A stretch of 14,739 nt of DNA from Chloroflexota bacterium (GTDB lineage Bacteria > Chloroflexota > Dehalococcoidia > Lucifugimonadales > UBA1127). Shown here one piece after another: positions 13,779 to 14,739 of the stretch; position 1 is the stretch's first letter; each line of letters begins with the position of its first letter. Where the stretch lies: positions 1 through 14,739 of the forward strand of contig JAPPNT010000007.1 in NCBI GenBank assembly GCA_028873745.1. Direction: 5' to 3'. The position numbers and the translations under genes are program-made. Below the pieces are notes generated by a model. The model searched no databases. It saw only the letters and a list, made by a program, of their open reading frames with translations, and was not told the origin of the DNA.

Positions 13779-14739
13779 ATGGATGCGCGGACGTACCCGG
13801 ACGCAGCGGCCCTGGATTCCCGCTTTCGCGGGAATGACGAAGCTGTAAATCCCGTTCGCCCCCTTCGGGTTCCCTCAGGACAGGCTTCGACAAGCTCAGG
13901 GCGAACGGAAAGGGAGAGGCCGGAGTTTCCCGGCGACCCGGGCGAGGGCCACTGGGCGCGCCCCATCGCCGAGCGGCTTCGGGTGCACTTGCAGGCGCAG
14001 CGGGGGCTGACGCTGTACACCGTCCGCAACTACTTGACGGACCTGCTTCCTTTCTGGCAATTCCTCGACAACCAGGGCGTAACGGATCTCTCGAAGCTGG
14101 ACCGGCCGGCGCTGCGGACGTACCTGCACTGGCTACTCACGGACGCACGGCCGATGAACGGGGGGCGCGACAAGCCGCCCGCCATGCGGCGGGGATCGCT
14201 GGGGTACGTGCCGAAGAGCGTCACGCGCAAGCTCAGCGCCCTCCGCACCCTCTTCGCCTGGCTGAAGCGGCAGGGCGACATCCCCAACGACCCAACGGCG
14301 CTGCTCTCGACAGCGCGCACGCAGCGGCGGCTGCCGACGTTTCTCGACGTCGGCGAGGCGACGGACCTGGTGGAGGAGCCGAACACAGACTCGCCGGCGG
14401 GCCTTCGCGACCGGGCGGTGCTGGAGGTGCTGTACGGCGCCGGGCTTCGCGTCAGCGAGCTGACGGGGCTCGACGTGACGGACGTGCGCGTGGACGAACG
14501 GCAGGCGCGGGTGTTGGGCAAGGGCGCGAAGGAGCGCATGGTGCTGCTGGGCGGCAAGGCGGCCGTCGCTGTCGATGACTACCTGCGGCATGGCAGGCCG
14601 CATCTGCGTGCTGCGCGCGACGGTGGGGCCCTCTTCCTCAACAAGGACGGCGGACGGCTTACGCCGCGGAGCGTGCAGAAGCTCGTGCGGCGTTACGCCA
14701 TCCGGTCAGGCATCGAGACGAAGGTGCATCCGCACACGC
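13779..14739 (+). CDS. xerC: Tyrosine recombinase XerC, partial at the right edge
   Basis: XerC with XerD resolves chromosome dimers at dif. The 320 codons present cover the SAM-like core-binding domain (about residues 60-180, with 'YTVRNYLTDL' and 'RKLSALRTLFAW') and most of the catalytic domain. Catalytic Arg224 is in 'GLRVSEL', Lys248 in 'GKGAKER' and His319 in 'HPHT'; the window ends before the second Arg, His and Tyr. The start at 13779 is 1 base after the topA stop with a good Shine-Dalgarno site. Residues 1-60 are longer than usual and include two in-frame palindromic repeats (about 13-20 and 25-44). The core-binding domain also has an extra Gly/Arg/Pro-rich loop near 121-147. No other ATG lies before the core; GTG 13983 would leave too little sequence. 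XerC is preferred over phage integrase or XerD because of its place after topA. Confidence 0.87.
   Translation, partial: MDARTYPDAAALDSRFRGNDEAVNPVRPLRVPSGQASTSSGRTERERPEFPGDPGEGHWARPIAERLRVHLQAQRGLTLYTVRNYLTDLLPFWQFLDNQGVTDLSKLDRPALRTYLHWLLTDARPMNGGRDKPPAMRRGSLGYVPKSVTRKLSALRTLFAWLKRQGDIPNDPTALLSTARTQRRLPTFLDVGEATDLVEEPNTDSPAGLRDRAVLEVLYGAGLRVSELTGLDVTDVRVDERQARVLGKGAKERMVLLGGKAAVAVDDYLRHGRPHLRAARDGGALFLNKDGGRLTPRSVQKLVRRYAIRSGIETKVHPHT
13816..13835 (+). repeat. Short REP-like palindrome inside xerC
   Basis: ATTCCCGC, a four-base TTTC loop, then GCGGGAAT: a perfect 8-base-pair hairpin. It resembles the dispersed 'attcccgctttcgcgggaat' repeats known between genes in many bacteria. Here it is read in frame as part of xerC (about residues 13-19). 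No T-run follows, so it is not a standard terminator. Confidence 0.75.
13852..13908 (+). repeat. 57-base palindromic repeat element inside xerC
   Basis: CCGTTCGCCC at 13852-13861 pairs perfectly with GGGCGAACGG at 13899-13908 across a 37-base interior. The interior includes 'cttcgacaagctcagg', typical of a repeat family scattered through many GC-rich genomes. It is translated in frame as about residues 25-44 of xerC and lies 16 bases after the shorter palindrome. Confidence 0.78.

Noticed and set aside
13816..13835. Rho-independent terminator after topA.
   Set aside because: The hairpin has no following T-run and lies inside the xerC reading frame.
13779..14739. xerC as an integrase of a mobile element.
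   Set aside because: Position directly after dprA and topA, and a XerC/D-type core, point to the housekeeping recombinase. No att site, tRNA or phage gene is seen.

Overview
The window is GC-rich bacterial chromosome, densely coded. It holds two divergent transcription units separated by a 265-base, relatively AT-rich gap (9879-10143). No tRNA, rRNA, CRISPR array, transposase or phage gene is visible. My best guess at the host is an environmental Chloroflexota (Dehalococcoidia/SAR202-like). That rests on base composition, the dprA-topA-xer order, the TgpA-type envelope gene and palindromic intergenic-type repeats. It is inference, not proof.

Left unit (minus strand, 9878 down to 7): two translationally coupled membrane genes. 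The first encodes a 2465-residue relative of the TgpA/DUF4129 transglutaminase-like family. It has five N-terminal membrane segments, then a roughly 2000-residue extracytoplasmic part, a sixth membrane segment, and a cytosolic Ig-like domain ending in a DUF4129-like tail. The extracytoplasmic part carries three copies of a transglutaminase module, a nine-repeat HEAT array between copies 1 and 2, and about seven Ig-like domains. The catalytic Cys of copy 1 is replaced by Ser. Copies 2 and 3 keep Cys and His. The second gene starts inside the stop codon of the first (ATGA overlap) and encodes an unrecognised 825-residue protein with about 16 membrane segments, apparently built from a threefold repeated membrane unit, plus a cytosolic C-terminal domain. 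The two products probably work together in the cell envelope. The unit may continue beyond the left edge; TgpA-type genes often sit beside MoxR ATPase and DUF58 genes.

Right unit (plus strand, 10144 to the right edge): dprA, topA and xerC in tight succession (7-base and 1-base gaps). This is a conserved DNA-maintenance cluster: DprA loads RecA on single strands, TopA relaxes negative supercoils, and XerC resolves chromosome dimers. TopA ends in five zinc ribbons. XerC is cut by the right edge just after its first catalytic His. Two palindromic repeat elements lie in frame inside its extra N-terminal stretch.

The most notable items are the giant multi-module transglutaminase-like protein with a dead first copy and an extracytoplasmic HEAT array, its threefold-repeated membrane partner, and the in-frame palindromic repeats at the start of xerC.
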